Positions 9,858 to 19,300 of a DNA stretch of 64,000 nucleotides are shown here, piece after piece. The stretch lies in the NCBI GenBank assembly GCA_036873755.1, contig JAVTVY010036975.1:1-64000 (forward strand), in the 5' to 3' direction. Origin of the DNA: Hanleya hanleyi. Its lineage: Eukaryota > Mollusca > Polyplacophora > Lepidopleurida > Hanleyidae. Within the stretch, counting starts at the first letter, position 1. Each line of letters starts with the position of its first letter. The notes below the pieces were generated by a model, which saw only the letters and a program-made list of their open reading frames with translations, did no database searches and was not told the origin of the DNA. The translations under genes were made by a program, and so were the position numbers.

Positions 9858-9929
9858 CACACTTGCGCAGACCCACCAAATCACGTGACCTGCGCAGTAA
9901 CCTACATGGAAAAAAATCCGGATGTAAGA

Positions 9930-10912
9930 TGGGTGCGCTAATTTTACATGCACCCACCCATGCACAGGCCCCGATAAGCCCGGAGATCGATATTAGCCTC
10001 CCACTAGACAAGGTTGATAGGAGTTTTCCCCTACTGTAATGGTACAGTCCGTGTTCCGCCTTTTATATTTTCGGGGACAAATCCTCAATTTACATACACC
10101 CACCTTGCCTCTCTCAGCAGACCCCGATAAGCCCAGGGGACCGATATTCGCCCTTTTGGATAGGGTTGATAGGAGTTTTCCCCTATTTTAGGCGTAAAGT
10201 CCGTGTTCCGCTTTTTATATTTTCGGGGACAGAGCTTCATTTTACATGCACCCAACCATGAACCCAGACCCCGATAAGCCCGGGGACCGATATTAGCTTT
10301 TTGGGATAAGGTTGATTGGGGTTTTCCCCTATTGCAGGGGTAAAATCCGTGTTCCGCTTTTCATATTTTCGGGACAAATCCTAAATTTACATACACCCGT
10401 TCCCCCACCCTACCTCTCTCAGCAGGCCCCGATAAGCCAGGGACCGATATTAGCCCTTCGGTGGTCTAATGGTTAGAGCGTCGGCCTCGTAAGCGGTAGG
10501 TACTGGGTTCGATTCCAGGCCGGGTCATACCTAAGACTTGAAAAATGGAACTTGTTGCTCCCTCGCTTACGCTCAGCATTAAGAGGATAGAACAAGGACT
10601 GGTTCGCTCGGTGTCAGTATAATGTGACTGAGTGGGGTGTCATGTCTGCCTACGGCATGATATTTCAGTGGGACAGCACTATAAAATGGCAGCATTAGAT
10701 CTGCTCTGTTACAAGTAGGTTCCCCTGCCTCTCCCCCTCCCCTCCCTTCCCTTCCCCGTCGTGATATAGCTGAAAAAATGTTGAAAGCGACGTTAAACCC
10801 TATTCACTCACTCACTCACTCGCTGATAAGAGTTTCCCCTATTGTAGGGGTAAAGTCCGTGTTCCGCTTTTGATATTTTCGGGACAATTCCAAATTTTAC
10901 ATGAACACATCC
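9930..10912 (+). repeat. Satellite of about 140-160 bp, five copies, split by a SINE
   Basis: Unit contains 'ccccgataagcccggggacc', 'gttttcccctatt' and 'gtccgtgttccgc...tatattttcgggga'. 'ccgataa' falls at 9971, 10133, 10271 and 10429. The fifth unit resumes after the SINE near 10821. Confidence 0.8.
10457..10820 (+). mobile_element. tRNA-Thr-derived SINE
   Basis: The head carries an RNA polymerase III A box (TGGTCTAATGG) and B box (GGTTCGATTCC). The anticodon-loop region 'ctcgtaa' fits a tRNA-Thr(CGT) ancestor. The body ('gtgtcatgtctgcctacggc', 'tcagtgggacagcactataa') and the tail 'gcgacgttaaaccctattca' plus (CACT)n are of a type I associate with mollusc SINEs. It is inserted in a satellite unit. 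Confidence 0.85.
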
Positions 10913-11056
10913 ATGACTGGATGGCCCTGGAGGAGCGCTTCACTTTGGCACCTCACTCGACTCAATCAGTCCACTGGGGGGCCCCCTCGCCTCTGCAGAT
11001 TGCTGAACATTCTCACGAAAACCTACGTATTTGGGACTACTTTCTGTCGCCGGGGG

Positions 11057-11270
11057 GGCAGTCGGCATCACTGCCAGACCGCATCACCACGGAGGAATAC
11101 ATTCCCCGGGTCACGCCCGATTCACCCAGACCGGAAGTGACGTCATACTTGCGCAGAACACTCCTGCGCACGCCTCCCCATGACCTCCCCAGAACTCCTG
11201 CGCACACCATTTTCACTTTCTTGCGCATGCGCACTGACACCAATGCTACTCGAAATCATCTCTGTATACT
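11057..11270 (+). repeat. Inverted repeat arm C'
   Basis: Reverse partner of 7579-7795. It contains an ETS-CRE composite (11131-11145) and the NRF1 palindrome (11222-11233). The frames of 68-149 residues across it are not conserved in arm C. Confidence 0.75.
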
Positions 11271-11849
11271 GCTGTTGTTCGATATTTATTTGGGTCCACA
11301 GAAACAGACGTTCCAATAAAAATAGAAAAGATTTACACAGATGCTTTATTGCAAGAAATATAAGGCGTCCATTAGGAAAGTGATTCGGAACCCACAAAAC
11401 TACTGTATAAATTCCCTCCAAAATGTACAAAACACGTATTCCTTCCAAACCACAACCTGGATGTGTCGCTGAGCTAATTAGTTTCACAAGGTTTTTTGTG
11501 TTGACCAAGTTTGAGGTTTAATAACACTGGAAAGCATAAAAGCAAGAAAAGACCAAAAAAGCTGGTTACAACGTGTGCGTTTTAAATGTTGAGTTTTATT
11601 TACTGGGAAAGACCAAGAACGCATCTGCAGTCATCTGGGATCCTGGAGCTTCCGGGGCCTAGGCGCCCCCTGGACCCTCGCTTTATTGTGCTCTCATAGT
11701 ATAGCTCCCCCCCGCCACAAATCTGAAAACTTGTCTACGTCCTTGTAACTGCAGGGATTCTTTCCTAAATTTCAAGAAAAATTCAAATCTCGTTGATATG
11801 CACTCTTACATGTAAAATAATTCATAAATTTTGTTCCAGGTTTTGTTCA
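11271..11849. other. Gene-free stretch
   Basis: No coding signal. 11640-11720 ('gggcctaggc' and 'ccctggaccctcgc') is shared with 32215-32305, so it is a fragment of a dispersed repeat. Confidence 0.5.
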
Positions 11850-12215
11850 GGCCATTTGACGACAATTGTGTTTCAAGGAGGATTTTTTTTAATTTTTCTT
11901 CAAAATGAGGAAAGAATCTCTGCAGTTAAGAGCAACTTACTCGAACTCCAATAACTCGTCCTGAATTTTAATTTCAATCGTCTAGAACGATCGTGGAAAT
12001 GCCGGACGATTTAAAGAGTGCAGAAGTACTAATATTCTTCGGTCAGTTCTTAGAAAGAGTAGAAAGAACAAAATTCTCACAGTAAAATAACTTCAATTCC
12101 ATCATAATTTTCCTTTTTGTTCTTTTTGAGAGTTATAGGACTATCTCTCTCCGCTAAATTGAAAGCTTATAGATCTACACTAAATCTGTCGGGACGTGAC
12201 AGGTTAAGTAACGGG
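11850..12215 (-). repeat. Inverted repeat arm B'
   Basis: Reverse partner of 3336-3560. It stops at 'acctgtcacgtcccgacag' reversed, exactly where the 12217-15123 insert begins. Confidence 0.75.
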
Positions 12216-12216
12216 A

Positions 12217-12431
12217 CTTTTCTTGGACTTTCCTGGACTTTTAAGAACTTTTCATGAGCTTTGGGAACTTTTAAGAACTTTTCATGAACTTTTGGGGACA
12301 GTGAGTGAGTGAGTGAGTGAGGGACTTTTCTTGGACTTTCCTGGACTTTTAAGAACTTTTCATGAACTTTGGGAACTTTTAATAACTTTTCATGAACTTT
12401 TGGGGACAGTGAGTGAGTGAGTGAGTGAGTG
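12217..12431 (+). repeat. Two tandem units ending in (GTGA)n
   Basis: Two copies of about 108 bp containing 'cttggactttcctggacttt' and 'acttttcatgaactttggg', each closed by a GTGA run. The minus frame here (KVHEKFLKVQESP repeats) is a repeat translation. Confidence 0.8.
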
Positions 12432-12435
12432 ATCA

Positions 12436-12440
12436 TATAA
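12436..12440 (+). promoter_or_regulatory. TATA box of the C2H2/acidic gene
   Basis: TATAA within 'gatcatataaggtcg', about 55 nt before the ATG at 12494. The spacing is close to that of the PC4-like genes. Confidence 0.5.
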
Positions 12441-12493
12441 GGTCGTTTGTACAGCATTAGTCCCAGTCTGTATCCGCCCTCTGACCGGGAACC

Positions 12494-13309
12494 ATGTCGA
12501 GTCCATGTCCGTTCTGTCGGAAGACACTCTCTCGTCGCGACAATATGCTCAGACATATGCGTCTAATGCATAGACAAGTGACACCACCGAGTCCTGCTAT
12601 AGGTCCAACAAGTAGAGTAGAGCAACCCTATACGATGACGGTGAGTGAGCCTACGACGGTCGTATTACCATGCGGAATGTCGTATCACCATGCGGGCGGA
12701 AGTATTGTCCATGGGGACGATTTTTCCAGTTCCGGTAGTAATGGTAAAAATACATATACTCCAGGTCAAACTTTTGGCTACCATGGTGATCAAAATGATA
12801 CCGACGCTACTGACGCCGATGGTGAAGACAATGATGGTGAAGGTAATGGTGACGACGCTGATGATGACGGAGAAGTTACGGATGATGATGATGACGATAA
12901 TTATGATACTGCTGGTGACAATGATGACGTCGAGGATGACGAGTGTTTGTGGGATCTCTTCGCGGATGAAGCGATTGATGATCATGAATCCGATATAAAC
13001 GATCTTGCGGAATTTTACGAAGAAGGCGGAATGGATGAACCAATTGCGCATCAGATGGCATATGGCAAGCTTTTACCTAGAATACAGACAAGGTTCCGAA
13101 ATATCTACGTCCGTAATTTAAGGTTATGGAGAAAACTACGGCAGCACCCGATTCATCAGAAAGTAATGGCGACTAAGAAACGGATGCGTGAGGGGGATGA
13201 CTTATCAAACGATGAAGCCGAAGAATCTGCCGCTGAGATGCGTAAATTCTTAATAAACAGACTTTTACCGCGCGAGTACACAAGACAACCGATCAAACCT
13301 CTTGATTAG
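12494..13309 (+). CDS. Intronless C2H2 zinc finger protein with acidic middle
   Basis: A 271-residue protein. Residues 5-26 form one C2H2 finger (C5-x2-C8-x12-H21-x4-H26). Residues about 101-150 are almost only Asp, Glu, Gly and Asn. Residues about 190-270 are basic and helical (RFRNIYVRNLRLWRKLRQHP, then AAEMRKFLINRLL). The order nucleic-acid-binding finger, acidic stretch, basic helical end suggests a chromatin- or DNA-associated nuclear protein, but I recognise no named family. The first ATG is used; it follows a TATA box and an in-frame start further upstream is absent. A poly(A) signal follows at 13462. The gene lies with the next one in a 2.9 kb insert inside an inverted repeat arm, so it may be transposon or virus cargo. 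Confidence 0.65.
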   Translation: MSSPCPFCRKTLSRRDNMLRHMRLMHRQVTPPSPAIGPTSRVEQPYTMTVSEPTTVVLPCGMSYHHAGGSIVHGDDFSSSGSNGKNTYTPGQTFGYHGDQNDTDATDADGEDNDGEGNGDDADDDGEVTDDDDDDNYDTAGDNDDVEDDECLWDLFADEAIDDHESDINDLAEFYEEGGMDEPIAHQMAYGKLLPRIQTRFRNIYVRNLRLWRKLRQHPIHQKVMATKKRMREGDDLSNDEAEESAAEMRKFLINRLLPREYTRQPIKPLD

Positions 13310-13461
13310 TTGATTTCGCCACCAGGGCGTACCGTTGCGTTCGTTATCGATATACCCTCAGCTCTTTCACAAGGTTATGGAAATGCAATCGGCGTTTGTG
13401 TACTAGGCTAGCTCAGTTGTATTTTCGTTTTGTAACGGTCATTACTAAATTCATTTGTATA

Positions 13462-13467
13462 AATAAA
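13462..13467 (+). terminator. Poly(A) signal of the C2H2/acidic gene
   Basis: AATAAA, 153 nt beyond the TAG stop, in 'tataaataaatatata'. Confidence 0.5.
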
Positions 13468-13644
13468 TATATACTTTGAACTTTAACAACCGAAGTTGTG
13501 TTCTTCTTTCTTTCAGCCCCCGTCCAGAGTCGTTTCGGTATGACTTTATATGGACGATGGTCGGTTACAGTTGGTATCCAGTGATAATAAATATACCATC
13601 CGTAGATAGGTGTAGCAACTCTTTATCGTTATTATTGGTTTTGA

Positions 13645-14519
13645 TTATTTCGACTGTTTCATTCGCCAATAACCACAAAACTCACAACTACAACAGCTCG
13701 GACACATAAAAACCCCGAATGACACCTGTCGAGCGAAACACGCGCAATCTCGGCATAAACTAACGCGACATTTTCCGCAAACTTCGACGTCTAATGACTG
13801 ATTACAGTTTTTGCAAACTCTGGGCGAGAATAAACGGGATAATTCGTCCACACATTTACGTGTTTTAATCTCCGGAAGTGAAGGGGAATCATTTAGGAGA
13901 ATGGTCGTCGGACTTCTTATATTCAGATTCCAATCATCGTCATTATAAACGGGCCGTGTTTCAACGACCCCATCTATGGCGAATACAGTCTCCAAACTAG
14001 GCCAACCGGAACTACCTAAAATGTCCGCATTTTCTCGTACGAATCCGGCCCACGTAGAGTTGTTAGCCTATAAAAAATATAGAGTTGAAATATTAAAAGT
14101 GAGTAGCCCTTGTATTCAAATCATTTATAATCGATCATTTACAACGCCGTTCGCTATGTACATCGTTATATCGACAAAGTCGTATAATAAAACGTATCGG
14201 TATTATCTGCGAGTAGATCGTAATAAAATTACAATACTTACGTACGATTCTTTAGGTTTGATAGTATTTTTCAGTAAATTCGCCATTCGGAAGTAAGATA
14301 TAAATTGAATTCTATTAGAGGTATATATATTTCGACAAACGATTCTCAAATAATGATCTATTTCACGGTATGCCCTTTCAACTCCCGCTATACGTTGATT
14401 GTATTGTATAATTGCCCTAAATAAATCGATATCGGTCTGTAAATATAAACATTCGAACCCCCAATATTATCATATACTAATTGCAATCGAGTTATGAGGG
14501 CGATAATTGAAACGCTTGT
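13645..14519 (-). CDS. Multi-exon Cys-rich (zinc-binding?) protein
   Basis: The terminal exon is 14067-13645 (140 residues). Its acceptor is 'ttttttatag|GCT'. The preceding exon, 14436-14242 (65 codons), ends in a consensus donor TAC|GTAAGT and starts after 'atatttacag'; both junctions are phase 0, so the frame is continuous. A further 42-nt exon, 14519-14478, would fit across a 45-nt intron (weaker). The C-terminal 55 residues carry about a dozen Cys as CxxC pairs (CKNCNQ, CGKCRVSLCRDC, CPSCCSCEFC), a likely multi-zinc module. The upstream exon is helical and basic (FRAIIQYNQRIAGVERAYRE). The first exon and start codon are not identified. It converges on the C2H2 gene with 335 bp between stops. 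Family unknown. Confidence 0.55.
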
Positions 14520-15123
14520 CTATAACCAAACCACGCCATCTCTGTTTATTTTAATCACAGCTGTTACACCGTCGACTATAGTTCAATCTCACATGTTTAT
14601 ATCGGAACGCTCTAGAATCAATACAATTATGTACTATGACAGCCTCCTATACAGCGAAATTATAATCGATATTTACCGTACCAAATGTACGGTGTATTAT
14701 TCAACACAAAATGTCGCTATGTACCAATTACAATAACGCTTTTCGTGTAACCTAATATACGCCGTGTTTTTAAATCCTTAACGTACAGATTCGGAGAAAT
14801 TATTAATAATATCATAAATCTATACTACATAAAAATATATATCGAAATAACACCCTTCTTGTAAAACCGATATAAAACCTAAAATATACTCCGTGTTTTG
14901 AATCGTTATTAACGATTATCGTATAAATTCGGAGAATTTATTTATAATATCATATGTAGATCTTTAATATATATATTCAGGTAAATTATAACGTATATAA
15001 TTTATTAATATCCAGACGCAATAATTTATACAAACAGAAATTATTAATGACGTAAGACAGCGCTCGGTGCATTTGGGAGGCAATGTGCATTTGGGAGGAT
15101 GTGTAAGGCCTCTAACACGCATT
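14520..15123. other. AT-rich stretch
   Basis: Very AT-rich, with weak internal repetition ('ccgtgtttt...aatccttaacgta' near 14763 and again near 14893). It could hold the 5' end of the Cys-rich gene, but no exon is clear. Confidence 0.4.
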
Positions 15124-15446
15124 CCCTACTACTTGTGTGGGTTGCGTATATTTTTAAGAAGCGAAGATATAATATATAATATACAGTACAACACAGCGAG
15201 TTGCAGAATTTCCGAAAGATAACTTCATAACAGGCATCATTCCAAGCATGGACTAACATTTAACACCATTTAAAAGCTATACGATAATGCAGGATAATCA
15301 TTATTCATTTACGCTGACATTTTCTTCATCGATAGTGACAGAGATCATTCATGAAATGACGGCCTCGTCATACGACCCACATCGCAATAACTGCTCACTA
15401 AGCATGCGCAGATCGATTTTGTTCTAAAATACCGGAAGGCGACGGT
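15124..15446 (-). repeat. Inverted repeat arm A'
   Basis: Reverse partner of 2934-3232, including the shared 'gcatgcttagngagcag' and 'cctgcattatcgtatagctt' blocks. Confidence 0.75.
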
Positions 15447-15735
15447 AAGGGCGACGTCGCGTTTGAACAGGGCGACGTCGTGTCGCGTTCTATCTCTTAA
15501 CATTATAAGAACGCGACGGGAAGGGCGACGGGAAGGGCGACGTCGCTGGCGACGTCGTGAGCGACGTCGTGGGCAGCGTCGTCCATAGCGTCGCGTTGCT
15601 AAAATCGACGCGCGACGCGCGACGGAAAGGGCGACGTCGCGTCGCGTTCTATATCTCTTAACATTATAAGAACGCGACGGGAAGGGCGACGTCGTGGGCG
15701 ACGTCGCCCTTCCCGTCGCATGCGATGCGCGACGC
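15440..15735. repeat. GCGACGTCG-rich hairpin cluster
   Basis: Dense 'gggcgacgtcg' and 'gcgacgggaag' units, with two copies of 'cttaacattataagaacgcg' each able to pair with a nearby 'gcgttctat'. CpG density is far above the rest of the window. The Arg-rich minus-strand frames are translations of the repeat. Confidence 0.75.
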
Positions 15736-16281
15736 AAAAATGGCCGAAATGGAACACCATACATATGCCTGCACCTTGTGTCATGTGTCGTAACTGGCAA
15801 CCTGCGTCGCAACTTCTCATGCGTGTGTGGGATGAATTATCCCAGAACGTTATACCGCATAGGTTTTACGGAGAAAAGTTATTGGGAAATCATGTACATA
15901 ACAGTCATGTTTCATAGATAGATTCGATAATCGATAGTCTCTTAAGTTTTATCCATATAGGTGTAGCAGAATTAGCTAACCATGAATACCGTCGAAATAA
16001 TCCGATATTACTTGCTCGTGTAATGGTGTATGCATGCGTACCATCAATCCAATCATAACAATGGAACGGTAGACTCATGATCTAACGGATTTCTGACATT
16101 TCTAATCTGACTCCCATGTTGATTAGATTTAGGATCCCAACGAAAAGTGAATTTTACAACAAAATGCTGTCCAGTATTTTGGAATGAAAGTACACTTCGA
16201 ACAACTTATTGATGTAAGGAATAATCATGAAAGAGTGCATACGTAGATCGGTTATTTGTTTGCGTTTTATATTAATTACAG
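15736..16281. other. Sequence 5' of the first receptor exon
   Basis: No exon recognised. The missing N-terminal receptor exons are expected upstream but I could not find them here. Confidence 0.4.
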
Positions 16282-16376
16282 TGGCCACCGTACACAATGA
16301 TCAACGAAGGGAATGGAAAATTTCACGGATTTTGCATCGACGTGCTGCATGAGCTGTCCCAACTTCTGCATTTTAC
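16282..16376 (+). CDS. Receptor exon 1 seen: S1 start
   Basis: WPPYTMINEGNGKFHGFCID then VLHELSQLLHF; the 'GFCIDxLxELS' signature opens lobe S1. Acceptor 'ttaattacag', donor AC|GTGTGT. Ends with two bases of a codon that the T at 20533 completes. Confidence 0.8.
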
Positions 16377-19300
16377 GTGTGTAGATATTTAATTTATTTG
16401 ACATTTTTAGGGATGTTTAATCTCAATCAAATCTCTAATCTCTCTCTTTCAAATCTCTAATTCTCAGAAGTTCCATCAGTTCGCGAGAGTGATATCGCTG
16501 AAAGAAAAAGTGGAATTAGATCATATCAAACTGAATTGAACCATTGCCTCTTCTTTAAAGTGCTAATGCAGCGAAATCGTCAATTTCATTTTTATCATGA
16601 AATTTTACGGTTTGGAATTTCTGGTTTAAGTTAATAAAATTCTGACAGAGAGTTTTAAACAGGAAGATATTATATTTTGCTACGAAACGCAAGGGGGGGG
16701 GGGGGTAGCAGATAAAGTGCGACATTTACGGTCGTTATGTTTTGTGTGTGTGACGTCATAAGTATGACATGCCGGTCGACGAGCAAGCCAGCGATATGCG
16801 TAGCATATGGCGAAGACCAATCTCCATAGACTTAATTCACATTGTTGTTGAGTTAATACTCTCAATATCCATCACTGTCTTCTTATGGTAACGTGCCAGG
16901 AATGAAAGAAAGAACCCAGTCGGCCACATGTCCCTGCATGACCACTTACAATGATCTATTTACCTTAATTCGTGGGCAAGTACCGTTGGACGAATGCATG
17001 CAGTTACTTTCCGATTCACATACGAGGGAACGGGGGTTTCGTGGATTTATCAGTTATTAATATAACACATTAGCTGTCGAAACTCACAATATATTCCAAA
17101 CTCTGTCTATGCAATTATTTGTCATCAAAAATATTCCCGTGGCATTAGAAATTATTTTAAAAATCTCCAAAGTTTGTATCGTCTGAGCAACTGCATGTTG
17201 AATCATCCCGACAACCGGGTAAGTGAAAAGATCAGTGAGCACAGAGCTTTCTCGATGCCATGCACTAACATAATTTCAGAAATACCAAAATATTAAATTG
17301 GAGTTTACATACCGAGAAAACTAACATTTCAAACATTTCAACTAAAGAAGATTCAAACAACAACAAAACTCAACAAACAAGACAAAGACAACATTGAATA
17401 CGAAGCTGCGCATCTGAAAACCCCTCGGCTTTGGGCGCCAGCCATTCATAATGTATTCAATTTGAAGCAAGACTTCAGGAACACCAAGCAGTCAAGTGAC
17501 AAATATACAGATTATGAAAAAAATTGCCATTAGAAATGGCCTCTAAGGTTTATGTCCAATCAGAGAAGTCGGTATTCATTACATAAGTCTGTTGATGCAT
17601 CGATGATGTATACCAAATTTTGTCATAGAGCATTTGAAAATTATCAGAGATAGAAAAAATTAAAGATGGCCGCCCATCCTTCCCACCACTCAGAGAAACT
17701 GATGTGGTTATTCATTGCAAGTGTCTTGATACATGGATGCTGTATACCAAGTTTCAAATAGAACACTGAAATGGTATCAAAGATATACATCATCAAAGAT
17801 TTTGCATAAATTAAAGATGGCCACCAAGGTTTCCGCCCAATCAGAAACACCAGAACTGCCATTTATCGTAAGTCTATTGATGCATCGATGATATATGCCA
17901 AATTTTACATCGAGCACTCGAACGGTATCAGAGATAGAGATCATTAATGATTTCGCATAAATTAAAGATGGCCGCCCATCCTTCCTGCCACTCAGAGGAA
18001 CTGATGTGGTTATACATTGCAGGTCTCTTGATACATCGATGCTGTATACCAAGTTTCGTATAGAACACTTGAATGGTATCAAAGATATATATCATTAAAG
18101 ATTTTGCATAAATTAAAGATGGCCGCCAAGGTTTCCACCGAATCAGGGAAACTGGTTTGGTCATTCCTTTGAAGTTTCTTGATGCATCGATGATCTATAC
18201 CAAGTTCACACACGGAACAGTGAAATGGTACCTAAGATACACAAGATTAATGATTTCGCATAAATTAAATATGGCCGCCAAAGTTTCCAACCAATCAGGT
18301 CCAGATTCAATAGGGTTCTGGGTCATGAGCATATGGATGTGCAGTGCAAATTTGGTGTGCCTAGGGTAAGTCGTTCTAAAGATATCTTGGTAACGAGAAA
18401 GCTGTGATGGTTTCGCATAAATTAAAGATGGCCGCCAAAGTTTCCAACCAATCAGGTCCAGATTCAATAGGGTTCTGGGTCATGAGCATACCGATGTGCA
18501 GTGCAAGTTTGGTGTGCCTAGGGTAAGTCGTTCTAAGATATCTTGGTAACGAGAAAGCTGTGATGGTTTCGCATAAATTAAAGATGGCCGCCAAAGTTTC
18601 CAACCTATCAGGTCCAGATTCGTTCTGAAGATATCTTGGTAACGAGAAAGGTGTGACGGACGGACGGACAGACGGACGGACGGACGGACGGACAGACGTA
18701 CATGACGACGACAATACCCTTCGGCCAAATTTTGGCCGAGGGGTAAAAACGAGTCTCTCGGGAGTATCTGAAATAAAAACGGACCTCGGCTAGCTAAATA
18801 ATATAAAGCCCTCACGAGTATGAGGGCTATAGGTCGGCCCCAGTCACCTCCAGCGAGGGTTTTAGATAATTTTATTACGAATGCCCACCTCTGAAACTGC
18901 CGTAAATCTAATATCTATCCCCTCCTGCGCACTATTTTAAAATCTTGCGCACTATTGTGAAATAGTGACGCATATATCGCCGTCTGAATTTTCCAGTCGA
19001 AAACTTCAACTCTCTACGCGCCATGTTGGTGACGTCACGGTATATGCGTGCTGGCCGTTTGCAATTGAACATGGCGCGCATAAAGTGGAAGTTGTTGACT
19101 GGAAAATTCAGACGGCAATATATTCGTTACTATTTCACAATAGTGCGCAAGATTTTAAAATAGTGCGCAGGAGGGAATAGAGATTAGATGTACGGCAGTT
19201 TCAGAGGTGGGTGATTCGTAATAAAATTATCTAAAACCCTCGCTGGAGGTGACTGGGGCCGACCTATAGCCCTCATACTCGTGAAGACTATATATTATTT

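Noticed and set aside
10457..10530. Functional tRNA-Thr
   Set aside because: The anticodon stem and acceptor pairing are imperfect and the sequence continues directly into a SINE body and tail.
12167..12556. 129-codon minus frame with KVHEKFLKVQESP repeats
   Set aside because: A translation of the 12217-12431 tandem units that overlaps the promoter and start of the better-supported plus gene.
15345..15812. 155-codon Arg-rich minus frame
   Set aside because: A product of the GCGACG-type repeat; no domain and unnatural composition.
17520..18720. CRISPR-like array
   Set aside because: Spacers are not unique, unit length is about 150 bp, and the setting is a eukaryotic intron.
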